Shown here one piece after another: positions 1 to 7,159 of a DNA stretch of 13,394 bases. The position numbers were made by a program, and so were the translations under genes. The DNA comes from Gammaproteobacteria bacterium (GTDB taxonomy: Bacteria > Pseudomonadota > Gammaproteobacteria > GCA-001735895), in NCBI GenBank assembly GCA_029288195.1, contig JARFPR010000083.1, forward strand, positions 1 to 13,394, read 5' to 3'. Under the pieces are notes generated by a model. It was not told where the DNA came from. It did no database searches and saw only the letters and a list, made by a program, of their open reading frames with translations. Within the stretch, counting starts at the first letter, position 1, and each line of letters begins with the position of its first letter.

Positions 1-19
1 AGATGTGTATAAGAGACAG
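1..19 (+). other. Tn5 mosaic-end sequencing adapter (artefact)
   Basis: Bases 1-19 read AGATGTGTATAAGAGACAG, identical to the hyperactive Tn5 mosaic end used in tagmentation (Nextera-type) libraries. It sits exactly at the window edge, and the mfd reading frame is coherent from base 21 to base 446 and meets the adapter abruptly. It is therefore an untrimmed adapter at a contig end and not a resident transposon. No transposase gene or second mosaic end is present. Bases 1-19 should be ignored in any biological reading. Confidence 0.97.
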
Positions 20-446
20 GTGCCACGGGGTCGATACGATCACCCGATTTCAGATTCAGTGAGCGCTGATGGATAAACTGGGGTGGTGCAATTTTTTGCA
101 GCAAGGTGCTGATCGGAAGAATCAGGATTCCCGAATCGGCCTCCGTGATCGATGCGAGGCAGCGGATTCTCTCGGAAACTATATCCTGGTGCGGTGAAAA
201 CTGGTCGTAGGGCAGGGTTTCCAGGTCTGGAAAACGATAGATCCCGGGCTGCTCGGAACTGAAAAAACGAATTTCCTGTTCCAGTTGCTCGGCGTCGGTC
301 ATGTCACAGCAGACAATGACCGATAATCCTGGATGTCGTGCAATCTGTTCGCTCAGCAACAAGCTTCGGCTACTGCCGTATAGCTGGCCAACGCGAAGCG
401 GTTGCGCGATCTCAGGCGCTGGAGTTTCGAGAAGTTGTGTGGGCAC
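20..446 (-). CDS. mfd: Transcription-repair coupling factor Mfd, N-terminal fragment
   Basis: Mfd is the cytoplasmic DNA translocase that removes RNA polymerase stalled at DNA lesions and recruits UvrA for nucleotide excision repair. Only the first 142 codons are present; the rest is lost at the contig edge (E. coli Mfd is about 1150 residues). The fragment belongs to the UvrB-like N-terminal module. Diagnostic stretches are PDLETLPYDQFSPHQDIVSE at residues 73-92 and GILILPISTLLQKIAP at about 106-121, both close to E. coli Mfd from memory. The start is GTG at 446. An in-frame TAA lies immediately before it, so no earlier start is possible, and a weak CAGG motif lies about 5 bases upstream. 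The gene follows the rhodanese-like gene by 17 bases on the same strand, suggesting co-transcription. Helicase motifs lie outside the window. Confidence 0.93.
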
Positions 447-463
447 TTATGCCTGTACAGAGA

Positions 464-1123
464 CTATTCCTGAATCGGTTTTGCGGTGGTTAATCCAAGA
501 ATTTCCCAGTTTTGCATACCACCGCGATACCACTTGATCTTGTCGGCAGGATAACCGAATCCTAGCAGGTTCTTGATATTATTGGGTGATTGACCGCACC
601 ACATTCCATTACAAAACATAACCAGGGTCCGGGCGTTCCTGAAATCCCACAAGCCCTCGAGATTCCTGGCATTAAATTTTTCTTCGAGAATTTCGCCAAT
701 TGAAATCGGATCTGCGCCCTTGGCTGGATTGAGGCTGGTCCAGGGAATATTGATTGCGCCGGGGATAGTTCCCTTTGCAACCCAGGCCGGGGTGCGTGAA
801 TCTATAACCACGATACTGTCATCACCTTCGCTTTTACGCCTGAGGTATTGCAGAATTTCGAGTTCTGCGATGGTTTCAACGCCGGGTGCGAGAGTCGAGG
901 GCTGAATACAGAACGGAGGACACTTGCGAGAAGTTTTGGCAAACGCTGGATTTATCGTATTTTTCTGATTCTGGTTGCGCATGACGTTAACATCATTTTC
1001 ACCATGCTTTACGCTAACACTTTCTACATCACGGGTAATGTTGACCTCGGCTGCATAAAGACCCTGGCCGGCAAGTCCAAGCGCCAGCGAGGTTAAAATA
1101 ATCAGTAATTTTTTGGTATTCAT
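464..1123 (-). CDS. Secreted rhodanese-like domain protein
   Basis: This 219-residue protein has a classical signal peptide: Lys-Lys near the N terminus, a hydrophobic core, and a likely cleavage near LYAA at residues 22-25. It is therefore predicted to be periplasmic. A single rhodanese fold spans about residues 80-215: VVIDSR at 105-110, GTIPGAINIPW at 118-128, the active-site loop FCNGMWCGQ with presumed catalytic Cys171, and YRGGMQNWEILG near the end. Rhodaneses carry sulfur on the loop cysteine, but the substrate here is unknown. A second loop cysteine (Cys176) and a CPPFC motif at 68-72 give two cysteine pairs, unusual for a sulfurtransferase and possibly redox-related (inference). The ATG at 1123 has a strong GGGGGAG ribosome site. 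A hairpin region separates it from the upstream 98-residue gene. It may be in one operon with mfd. Confidence 0.88.
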   Translation of the reverse strand: MNTKKLLIILTSLALGLAGQGLYAAEVNITRDVESVSVKHGENDVNVMRNQNQKNTINPAFAKTSRKCPPFCIQPSTLAPGVETIAELEILQYLRRKSEGDDSIVVIDSRTPAWVAKGTIPGAINIPWTSLNPAKGADPISIGEILEEKFNARNLEGLWDFRNARTLVMFCNGMWCGQSPNNIKNLLGFGYPADKIKWYRGGMQNWEILGLTTAKPIQE

Positions 1124-1147
1124 TGTCGCTCCCCCGAGTTTAACTCA

Positions 1148-1207
1148 TGTAGTTCGAACTCCGGTCTTTATAATTATGTTTATCTCAGACCGGATGACTG
1201 AACTACA
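1148..1207. repeat. Two-tier inverted repeat between the two secreted-protein genes
   Basis: The outer arms TGTAGTTC (1148-1155) and GAACTACA (1200-1207) pair over 8 bases. The inner arms TCCGGTCT (1160-1167) and AGACCGGA (1187-1194) pair over another 8. Internal loops of 4 and 5 bases separate the two stems, and an AT-rich loop of 19 bases caps the inner one. A separate palindrome, GAGTTTAACTC at 1136-1146, lies between this structure and the ribosome site of the rhodanese-like gene. In the minus-strand transcript the hairpin would form just after the stop of the 98-residue gene. No U-tract follows, so it is not a typical intrinsic terminator. It could be an RNA processing or stability element, an attenuator or a protein-binding site. 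Confidence 0.7.
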
Positions 1208-1210
1208 GTT

Positions 1211-1507
1211 CTATTTTGGCATAACTATGGTATTCAGGTCGATTGTATGCAATACGATTTGATATTCGAAATAGACCCGGAAGGATCCGTATACCCACTC
1301 GGTTATAGGGGGTTCGCCAACCGGACCAAAACGCTCGTCGGGTTCTCCAAACTCGCCCAGTACATCATCCATGTTGATACCGCGTTTTGGCATCATCTGT
1401 TTTTGGGCAACCGGGACATTACCGGGAATGGTCAATATGTCTCCGGCAACCGCGGGTTGCAGGATTAAGCCAATACCCAGGAGCAATAAATATAAGCCTT
1501 TACGCAT
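1211..1507 (-). CDS. Small secreted protein of unknown function
   Basis: This 98-residue protein has a signal peptide: positively charged MRKG, a hydrophobic core rich in leucine, then AVA-G with likely cleavage after residue 21. There is no lipobox cysteine. The mature part of about 77 residues contains RGINMDDVLGEFGEP and then GPVGEPPITEWVY and FRVYFEY. I recall this pattern from small conserved secreted proteins of gammaproteobacteria, but no function is established that I know of. The helix-then-strand layout resembles small SmpA/BamE-like domains, which is only a guess. The ATG at 1507 has AAAGGA about 10 bases upstream and a good promoter at 1538-1565. It is first in the minus-strand series leading to the rhodanese-like gene and mfd. 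Confidence 0.8.
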   Translation of the reverse strand: MRKGLYLLLLGIGLILQPAVAGDILTIPGNVPVAQKQMMPKRGINMDDVLGEFGEPDERFGPVGEPPITEWVYGSFRVYFEYQIVLHTIDLNTIVMPK

Positions 1508-1537
1508 TTTATCAAGTTCCTTTATTTAACCTATCTA

Positions 1538-1565
1538 ACTATAGCATGCCTTTCTATAGTGACAA
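1538..1565 (-). promoter_or_regulatory. Sigma70-like promoter for the minus-strand operon
   Basis: On the minus strand, TTGTCA (complement of 1560-1565) is followed after 16 bases by TATAGT (complement of 1538-1543). Each hexamer matches the consensus at five of six positions. Transcription would start near 1531, leaving a leader of roughly 25 bases with the AAAGGA ribosome site of the 98-residue gene. The element lies between divergent genes. CTATAG occurs twice (1539-1544 and 1554-1559) and is its own reverse complement, so an overlapping plus-strand promoter for the Lol operon is possible, though I could not find a good -35 for it. Confidence 0.6.
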
Positions 1566-1598
1566 GGTTGAAGCATGTCGCAGCAGCAGTGGTGAGAA

Positions 1599-2873
1599 GT
1601 GCATATTCATGCTTTAATCCGCCGCATGAAAATGCCGCTCGAAGTCTTCGTTGGATTGCGTTATACGCGAGCCAAGCGCCGCAACCATTTTATATCCTTT
1701 ATCACGATGATTTCGATGCTCGGTATCGCACTCGGCGTGATGGCGCTGATCGTGGTGCTCTCGGTTATGAACGGATTTGAGAACGAGTTGCGAGGACGCA
1801 TTCTTGGAATGGTGTCGCATGTTACGGTATCGAGTTTCCGTGGGCCGTTGCAGGAGTGGCAGTCTCTGCGTGAAAAGACCCTGGAACATCCCGCGGTTAT
1901 CGGTGGAGCCCCTTATACCGAGGCGGAAGCTATGATTTCTAACTTGTCCTCGGTCAGCGGTGCGTTGATACGGGGCATCGATCCGGAACTTGAAACCGGG
2001 GTATCCGAGATTCACCAAAACATGGAATTTGGTGAACTCGGCGATTTGGTCGCGGGAGACTACGGAATCATCCTTGGTAGCGGACTGGCAAATACGCTCG
2101 ACGTGGTCCCCGGAGATCGCGTGACCATGGTAACCCCACAGGCGACGTCATCGCCGCTGGGATTTCTGCCACGCCTGCGTCGTTTCAAGGTTGTCGGTAT
2201 TTTTGAGATCGGTGTGTATGAATACGATCGCAGTAGCGCGATTATTCACACTGAAGACGCCAGTCGCCTGTTTCGACTGGATGGAGGTGTCAGCGGCTTG
2301 AGACTAAAACTCGATGATCTGGACCTGGCCCCACAGGTACGCCAGGATCTGAAGCAAAGTATCGGTCTGGAGTACTGGGTCTCGGACTGGACTTTGCGTC
2401 ATAGCAATTATTTCAAGGCGGTGCAAACCGAGAAAACCGTGATGTTCATTATTCTGTCACTGATTGTCGCGGTGGCGGCGTTTAATATTGTATCGACCCT
2501 GGTGATGGTGGTAACGGACAAGCAGTCCGATATCGCAATTTTACGCACCCTCGGAATGTCCCCCTTGTCGATCATGTGGGTGTTCATGGTGCAGGGGACC
2601 CTGATTGGTTTGATCGGCACGCTGCTCGGCCTGGTTAGCGGCATTGTTGTTGCCTCGCATATCGATGTCATTGTGCCGGCACTGGAGCAGTTTTTTCAGA
2701 CCCAGTTCCTCCCGCGGGGAGTTTACCCGATTACTGATTTGCCGGCTGAAATGAAGCAGTCGGATATTATCAAGATTGCGCTGCTGTCTTTCGGTATCTC
2801 GATTGTCGCAACCCTGTATCCCGCACTCAGGGCTTCCAAAACCAGGCCAGCCGAAGCGCTAAGCTATGACTAA
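1599..2873 (+). CDS. lolC: Lipoprotein-releasing ABC transporter permease (LolC/LolE family, probably LolF type)
   Basis: This is the inner-membrane subunit of the Lol exporter, which extracts mature lipoproteins from the inner membrane and passes them to the periplasmic chaperone LolA. The 424 residues show the MacB-like layout: helix 1 at about 32-57, a large periplasmic domain at 58-278, then helices at about 281-306, 327-354 and 390-408. Family signatures include GLRYTRAKRRNHFISFI (19-35), LSVMNGFE (54-61), SLIVAVAAFNI (287-297), DIAILRTLGM (311-320) and the C-terminal RPAEALSYD. The stretch TPQATSSPLGFLPRLRRF (179-196) aligns with the E. coli LolC Hook that recruits LolA. No second permease follows LolD, so a homodimer-forming LolF is likely (inference). 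The chosen start is GTG 1599, with GGTGA just upstream. In-frame ATGs at 1626 and 1632 lack a ribosome site but are alternatives. Confidence 0.93.
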   Translation: MHIHALIRRMKMPLEVFVGLRYTRAKRRNHFISFITMISMLGIALGVMALIVVLSVMNGFENELRGRILGMVSHVTVSSFRGPLQEWQSLREKTLEHPAVIGGAPYTEAEAMISNLSSVSGALIRGIDPELETGVSEIHQNMEFGELGDLVAGDYGIILGSGLANTLDVVPGDRVTMVTPQATSSPLGFLPRLRRFKVVGIFEIGVYEYDRSSAIIHTEDASRLFRLDGGVSGLRLKLDDLDLAPQVRQDLKQSIGLEYWVSDWTLRHSNYFKAVQTEKTVMFIILSLIVAVAAFNIVSTLVMVVTDKQSDIAILRTLGMSPLSIMWVFMVQGTLIGLIGTLLGLVSGIVVASHIDVIVPALEQFFQTQFLPRGVYPITDLPAEMKQSDIIKIALLSFGISIVATLYPALRASKTRPAEALSYD

Positions 2874-2885
2874 GGGAGCCGATTA

Positions 2886-3569
2886 GTGACTGCAGCCGTT
2901 ATCGAAGCCAATGCGGTGCGCAAGGTAGTCCGGGAGGGCAAGCTCGATGTCGAAGTTCTCAAGGGCGTTGATTTTAGTGTCGCGGCTGGAGAAAGCCACG
3001 CCATTCTGGGGGCCTCGGGCGCTGGTAAATCAACGCTGATGCATTTGCTTGGAGGACTGGACCATGTCAGCAGCGGTGAAATCAAGGTTCTCGATAGCAG
3101 CCTGACGAATTTATCCGAATCCAGGCTTGGCAGGCTACGCAATCGACATCTCGGATTTATCTACCAGTTCCATCACCTGCTGCCTGAATTTAGCGCAGTC
3201 GAAAACATTGCCATGCCCTTGTTGATGCGTCGTGAATCGTTTGCCAGGGCGCTTGCCGAGGCGAGTGCCTGGCTTGTCAAGGTAGGGCTGGAAGAGCGTG
3301 CCGAACACAAGCCGGGCGAGCTGTCAGGGGGCGAACGCCAACGTGTGGCATTGGCGCGTGCATTGGTGACCCAACCCGACTGTCTGCTTGCCGATGAACC
3401 CACCGGCAATCTCGATCAGCAAACGGCAACACAGATGCTGGAATTGATGTTGGGCCTGAACCAGGAAATGAATACAGCACTGGTGGTCGTAACCCACGAC
3501 CTTTCAATAGCCCGTCGCATGCAGCGTCGCTCACGGATGCAGGATGGCATCCTCATTGCCGAAGCCTGA
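2886..3569 (+). CDS. lolD: Lipoprotein-releasing ABC transporter ATP-binding protein LolD
   Basis: This is the cytoplasmic ATPase that powers the Lol lipoprotein exporter together with the preceding permease. The 227 residues match the usual LolD length. Visible motifs are Walker A GASGAGKST (42-50), the Q-loop region with YQFHHLLPEF (93-102, LolD-like), the ABC signature LSGGERQR (146-153), Walker B CLLADEPTGNLD (166-177, with Glu171 as the presumed catalytic base) and the H-loop histidine in VVTHD (201-205). The start is GTG 2886, 12 bases after the permease stop, with AAGGGAG at 2872-2878 spaced 7 bases away. The ribosome site overlaps the upstream stop, indicating a two-gene operon. A convergent gene ends 17 bases downstream. 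Confidence 0.95.
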   Translation: MTAAVIEANAVRKVVREGKLDVEVLKGVDFSVAAGESHAILGASGAGKSTLMHLLGGLDHVSSGEIKVLDSSLTNLSESRLGRLRNRHLGFIYQFHHLLPEFSAVENIAMPLLMRRESFARALAEASAWLVKVGLEERAEHKPGELSGGERQRVALARALVTQPDCLLADEPTGNLDQQTATQMLELMLGLNQEMNTALVVVTHDLSIARRMQRRSRMQDGILIAEA

Positions 3570-3586
3570 AAACCGGCGTGATTCTG

Positions 3587-4198
3587 TCAGGGCAGTTGCA
3601 CTTTGAGGAAGCTGCAATAAACCAGCATAACCGGAATCTGCAGTACCAGGTGTATCGCATCGGAAATGAGGCGGATACTACCTGAGATTGCCAGTGCTGC
3701 ATCGATCCTGCGCGACAGGTATTTGCTCGACTCCCGCGTGACAAAATAGGCAAGCAGCATGTAGACGGTTATCTTCAGAATGGTCACAAAAGATGGAAAC
3801 AGACTATACGAGTCGATTGAATCTGCGTACTGCCAGTTAAATACCAGGGCGATGGTCAGTATGCTCTGTATTGGCAGGGCAAACACCGGGTGACTTAGAA
3901 CCGGAATGAAAGTCAGTAACAAACCGGCGAAAAACAGGATGTTAAGCAAATTATTAAATTGTCCCCCTCGTACCAGCATTCGCCAGAAGTCTATGCTGGT
4001 GGTACTGGCGTCGATTACTGGATAAACCTGGCTAACCACAATCAGCAGCACCAGGATACGGATAACCGGGCACACAATGTGTTCGAAAATCCAGGTGGGG
4101 GAGTCCGCCTCTTGTGCTTTCTGGATAAGCCAGAAACAGAATCCGGTGCCCAGGATTACACTAGTGGCGGTGACAAGGACTGTCCACAACAGGTTCAA
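3587..4198 (-). CDS. Uncharacterised six-helix integral membrane protein
   Basis: I do not recognise this family. The 203 residues contain about six hydrophobic segments, near 4-25, 41-60, 84-100, 106-121, 135-153 and 178-196, so it is an inner-membrane protein. A charged stretch with RESSKYLSRRID lies between the last two, probably cytoplasmic. No catalytic motif is visible. The start is a TTG at 4198 that overlaps the TGA of the preceding DUF2062 gene (TTGA), with ACGGAA upstream as a weak ribosome site. An in-frame TAA at 4226-4228 leaves no ATG or GTG alternative upstream. The overlap implies translational coupling and a shared role with the DUF2062 protein (inference). Its end faces lolD with a 17-base gap. 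Confidence 0.8.
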   Translation of the reverse strand: MNLLWTVLVTATSVILGTGFCFWLIQKAQEADSPTWIFEHIVCPVIRILVLLIVVSQVYPVIDASTTSIDFWRMLVRGGQFNNLLNILFFAGLLLTFIPVLSHPVFALPIQSILTIALVFNWQYADSIDSYSLFPSFVTILKITVYMLLAYFVTRESSKYLSRRIDAALAISGSIRLISDAIHLVLQIPVMLVYCSFLKVQLP

Positions 4199-4746
4199 AG
4201 TTTTCCGTGCGCTCTTCGACGTCGATTATGCAGTCGCCTGGCCCTGATCTTGATGTGCCTTAAAATATGCAAATGCCACAGGATTCGAACCAGTAGAAAG
4301 GAAGCCAGCGCGCTAATTGCGCCAACCACGAAACAGCCCAGCAAGAAGGGCTGCCAGATTGCGGCGAGGCCATTGACGAGCCAGTCGAAGCTCAATTCAA
4401 AGTGGAAAGCCCCTGGCTCGAGTCCCAGCATCTCGGCTCCGATCAGGTAACAGAAATAAAACATCGGACCTATGGTAAGCGGATTGCTGATCCAGACCAC
4501 GGGCACGGCCAGCAGTACGTTGGCCCTGATCCAGATGGCGCCGGCCGCTGCAATAACCATTTGAAACGGGACCGGCATAAAAGCGCAGAACATACCCAGT
4601 GCAACCGCCAGAGAGCAAGAACGCCGGTTAATGTGCCACAAAGACGGATCCTGTAATCGCGGGCCAAGTAGCTTGATCCAGCGATTTTCAGTGATGACGT
4701 CAGGATGCGGCAAAAACTTCCTAAGAATCTTCTTTGCCATGATCAT
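4195..4746 (-). CDS. DUF2062 domain-containing membrane protein
   Basis: The 183-residue protein matches the DUF2062 family, known as small membrane proteins without an assigned activity. A polar N-terminal part (1-40) precedes hydrophobic segments near 45-72, 76-105 and 133-158, and the protein ends in a strongly basic tail (164-181, many Arg). The family hallmark is the stretch VWISNPLTIGPMFYF at about 84-98. The Gly/Pro-rich segment MFCAFMPVPFQM (52-63) is also typical. The start is taken as ATG 4746, giving MIMAKK; a second in-frame ATG lies at 4740. No ribosome site precedes either, because a -10-like element abuts them (see the promoter entry). The gene overlaps the following membrane-protein gene by 3 bases and is divergent from comEC. 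Confidence 0.87.
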   Translation of the reverse strand: MIMAKKILRKFLPHPDVITENRWIKLLGPRLQDPSLWHINRRSCSLAVALGMFCAFMPVPFQMVIAAAGAIWIRANVLLAVPVVWISNPLTIGPMFYFCYLIGAEMLGLEPGAFHFELSFDWLVNGLAAIWQPFLLGCFVVGAISALASFLLVRILWHLHILRHIKIRARRLHNRRRRAHGKL

Positions 4747-4749
4747 TGT

Positions 4750-4778
4750 ATTATCGGCACTATTTCAATATTCTGCAA
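4750..4778 (-). promoter_or_regulatory. Candidate promoter of the DUF2062 pair, nearly leaderless
   Basis: On the minus strand, TTGCAG (complement of 4773-4778) and GATAAT (complement of 4750-4755) are separated by 17 bases. The -10 matches at five of six positions and the -35 at only three. The ATG at 4746 begins 4 bases after the -10, so transcription would start at or just after it. That would make the message leaderless or force use of the ATG at 4740. A weaker plus-strand pair, TTGTAT (4746-4751) and TATTCT (4769-4774) with a 17-base spacer, overlaps it and could drive comEC. Confidence 0.35.
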
Positions 4779-4818
4779 AGAGTTGGATCAAATAACAGGG
4801 AAATAGGCTAGGGAAAGC

Positions 4819-7107
4819 ATGCCTCAACACGCACTTGCCATCGTGCTTGGCTCGCTCGCGGCGCTCTATGGTAATGAACTGCCGGACCCCTACTGGTCGG
4901 CATTGATACCGTGCGCAGTGCTGTTTCTGTTTTACTGCCCGACTCATCGCTTTGTTCTACTGCTAGCTATCGCTTACCTGTGGAGCAGTGCCGTTTTTCA
5001 TTACCATCTCGAGCATCGGCTTGACGCTAGTTATGACAACCAGGTTGCCCTGATTAGCGGAATCGTTGCTGATATTCCACGACGTGGCCAGGGTCGCATC
5101 AGCCTGTACCTGACTGCTCTCAAAATCAAGAATTACACCGGTGCTATGCCGCGCCTCGCGCGTCTAAACTGGTACCAGGATCAGCGTGTACCGCGTGCCG
5201 GTGAGCGCTGGGTATTTGAGGCTAAACTGAAGCAACCGATCGGGACACTGAATCCGGCTGGATACGACTATGAAGCCCGGCAGTTTACCAGGGGGATTGA
5301 TGTAACCGGTTATATTCGTGATTCAGTGGCAAATCGTAAACTGGAATCGGCGGCGATGACGTCGGCAAACTACTGGCGCACGCGCATTGCCTTGGATATC
5401 GATCGAAGTTGTAGTAGCTGTGAGCATCGAGGCCTGATAAAGGCCCTGGCGTTGGGATTTCGTGGCGATATTCCGATAACTCAAAAGCATTTGCTGCAGT
5501 CGAGTGGAATCGCACATTTGCTCGCCATATCCGGTCTTCATATCGGCATCGTGACATTGTTGTTTTATGGACTGGGTCGACACTGCTGGCGCCTGGGTCT
5601 CTATCGGAGTGGTTTAAACCGCGCCCAGATCGCCTGGCTTTTTGCGATTGTCGCGGCGCTGGGTTACGCGGCCCTCGCCGGGTTCAGCCTTCCTACCGTG
5701 CGCGCACTGATCATGTTTGGCCTGCTCTGGTTGGCGCTGCATACCCGCAACAGGATCAACCTGCTGCAGTCTATCGCGTTGGCAGTCATTGTGATTGTCA
5801 GTGTCGACCCGCGTTCGGTTGGCTCAATATCATTCTGGTTGAGTTTCACTGCCTTGCTGGTGATTGCCTTTGTCCAGTTTCGGCTGCCGGCGAGAATGCG
5901 TTGGTGGCAACAGTTGCTGGCGCTGCAGTTTAGTTTTTCGATACTTTTCGTACCTCCTGGTATCCTGATCTTTAACCAGTTCAATCCTGCGGGGCTACTG
6001 GCCAATATTATCGCAATCCCCCTGGTCAGCTTTGCTGTATTGCCGGTAGTGCTGGGTGGCTGCTTAATGTCAATAGCAGGTTTTGGCGTTAGCCATATCC
6101 CGTTTAAGCTAGCCGATAGCCTGCTTGTATTTTTGCTGGATTATCTCGACTGGCTGCTCAATTCCGGTTTGCATTCCATTGCTGTTTCCTATCCGGTACC
6201 CCTGATCGCGATAACGCTGGTTTCGATGGTGATATTGCTGTTTCCACGTACCTCCAGGATGCGTCATGTCGCGATGATAACACTTGTTGTTACTGCCCTA
6301 TGGCAACCCCCGAGGCTGAATCGAGGTGCTTATGAGCTGATCATACTCGATGTAGGAATGGGTACCTCCTTACTGTTGCGCACCCGTAACCACTACCTGG
6401 TTTACGACCTGGGACCGGGCAAAGCCAACACGCTTAACCCCGTGGACTGGGCGTTAATCCCGGTCATGCTGCGCTACGGTATTGAAAGACCCGATTTGCT
6501 TATTGTCAGCCATGTGGACCAGGACCACAGTGGCGGCATGCATTCATTCAACGGTAGCCATCAGACATCGAGTCTTCTATCCGGAACCCCGGAAGAACTT
6601 GAGTCGAGATTTAATATCCGGAATCCACTGCGTTCATGCCATGATTATCCTGACTGGCGCTGGGATGGAGTCGAATTCCGTTTTCTAACGGCAGGTAGCC
6701 AGAACACAAGTACGAGCAGTAATAATCGCTCCTGCGTACTGGCTGTAAACGGGAATCACAGAGCCCTGATACCGGGAGATATAGAATCCTCCCAGGAAAT
6801 GAAACTGCTTTCGAAGTACGGGGCGGCACTTGATGCGGATATACTGCTGGCGCCGCACCATGGCAGCAAGACGTCCTCGATCATGCCGTTTATTAGCCGT
6901 GTAAACCCCGAGCACGTGATATTTACCCAGGCAAGGAAAAATCGATGGGGTTTTCCCGCGGACGAGGTGGTGGCACGTTATGATGCGGTGAATGCGCGCC
7001 AGTATCGTAGCGATAAAGATGGTGCGATCATTATGCAAAGCAGTGACGAAGGCCTGTTTATCAGGGCCATGCGAAAACCAGTCAGGCGGATCTGGCAGCG
7101 ATGGTAA
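4819..7107 (+). CDS. comEC: DNA internalization-related competence protein ComEC/Rec2
   Basis: ComEC forms the inner-membrane channel for single-stranded DNA uptake in natural transformation. The 762 residues are full length for proteobacterial ComEC. The N-terminal part has hydrophobic segments (about 1-60) and a DUF4131/OB-like region (about 65-180). The Competence domain (about 203-470) includes GLIKALALGFRGDIP and SSGIAHLLAISGLHIG (228-243), followed by many membrane segments. The C-terminal metallo-beta-lactamase-like domain (about 505-740) carries HVDQDH (His565, Asp567, Asp569, His570), GDIESS and HHGSKTSS (680-687), the expected metal and nuclease-like sites. A CxxC pair (Cys198, Cys201) precedes the Competence domain. 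The start is ATG 4819 with AGGGA 4 bases upstream. exbB follows after 52 bases. No truncation is seen, so DNA uptake is plausible but other competence genes are outside the window. Confidence 0.95.
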   Translation: MPQHALAIVLGSLAALYGNELPDPYWSALIPCAVLFLFYCPTHRFVLLLAIAYLWSSAVFHYHLEHRLDASYDNQVALISGIVADIPRRGQGRISLYLTALKIKNYTGAMPRLARLNWYQDQRVPRAGERWVFEAKLKQPIGTLNPAGYDYEARQFTRGIDVTGYIRDSVANRKLESAAMTSANYWRTRIALDIDRSCSSCEHRGLIKALALGFRGDIPITQKHLLQSSGIAHLLAISGLHIGIVTLLFYGLGRHCWRLGLYRSGLNRAQIAWLFAIVAALGYAALAGFSLPTVRALIMFGLLWLALHTRNRINLLQSIALAVIVIVSVDPRSVGSISFWLSFTALLVIAFVQFRLPARMRWWQQLLALQFSFSILFVPPGILIFNQFNPAGLLANIIAIPLVSFAVLPVVLGGCLMSIAGFGVSHIPFKLADSLLVFLLDYLDWLLNSGLHSIAVSYPVPLIAITLVSMVILLFPRTSRMRHVAMITLVVTALWQPPRLNRGAYELIILDVGMGTSLLLRTRNHYLVYDLGPGKANTLNPVDWALIPVMLRYGIERPDLLIVSHVDQDHSGGMHSFNGSHQTSSLLSGTPEELESRFNIRNPLRSCHDYPDWRWDGVEFRFLTAGSQNTSTSSNNRSCVLAVNGNHRALIPGDIESSQEMKLLSKYGAALDADILLAPHHGSKTSSIMPFISRVNPEHVIFTQARKNRWGFPADEVVARYDAVNARQYRSDKDGAIIMQSSDEGLFIRAMRKPVRRIWQRW

Positions 7108-7115
7108 AAGGACGC

Positions 7116-7143
7116 TTGTCACAGTATGATGTGCGGCATTAAT
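7116..7143 (+). promoter_or_regulatory. Weak candidate promoter before exbB
   Basis: TTGTCA (7116-7121, five of six matches) is followed after 16 bases by ATTAAT (7138-7143, four of six). It lies in the 52-base gap between comEC and exbB and would give a very short leader containing the GAGGG ribosome site. It could let the envelope genes be transcribed without comEC, but the evidence is only two short motifs. Confidence 0.25.
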
Positions 7144-7159
7144 TTCTGAGGGTTAAAGC

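Noticed and set aside
1..19. Real Tn5-family transposon end
   Set aside because: Exact match to the engineered mosaic end at the extreme edge, with no transposase or partner end.
301..537. 78-codon plus-strand open frame
   Set aside because: It lies opposite mfd and the rhodanese-like gene and has no recognisable features; the minus-strand proteins are clear family members.
1614..2018. 134-codon minus-strand open frame inside lolC
   Set aside because: Composition is His/Arg-rich and it is the antisense shadow of a strong LolC/LolE gene.
3570..3586. Terminator between lolD and the convergent membrane-protein gene
   Set aside because: The 17-base gap has no hairpin followed by a U-tract; termination must rely on something else.
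6685..7122. 145-codon minus-strand open frame over the end of comEC
   Set aside because: It is a shadow of the conserved metallo-beta-lactamase-like domain; no motif or ribosome site.
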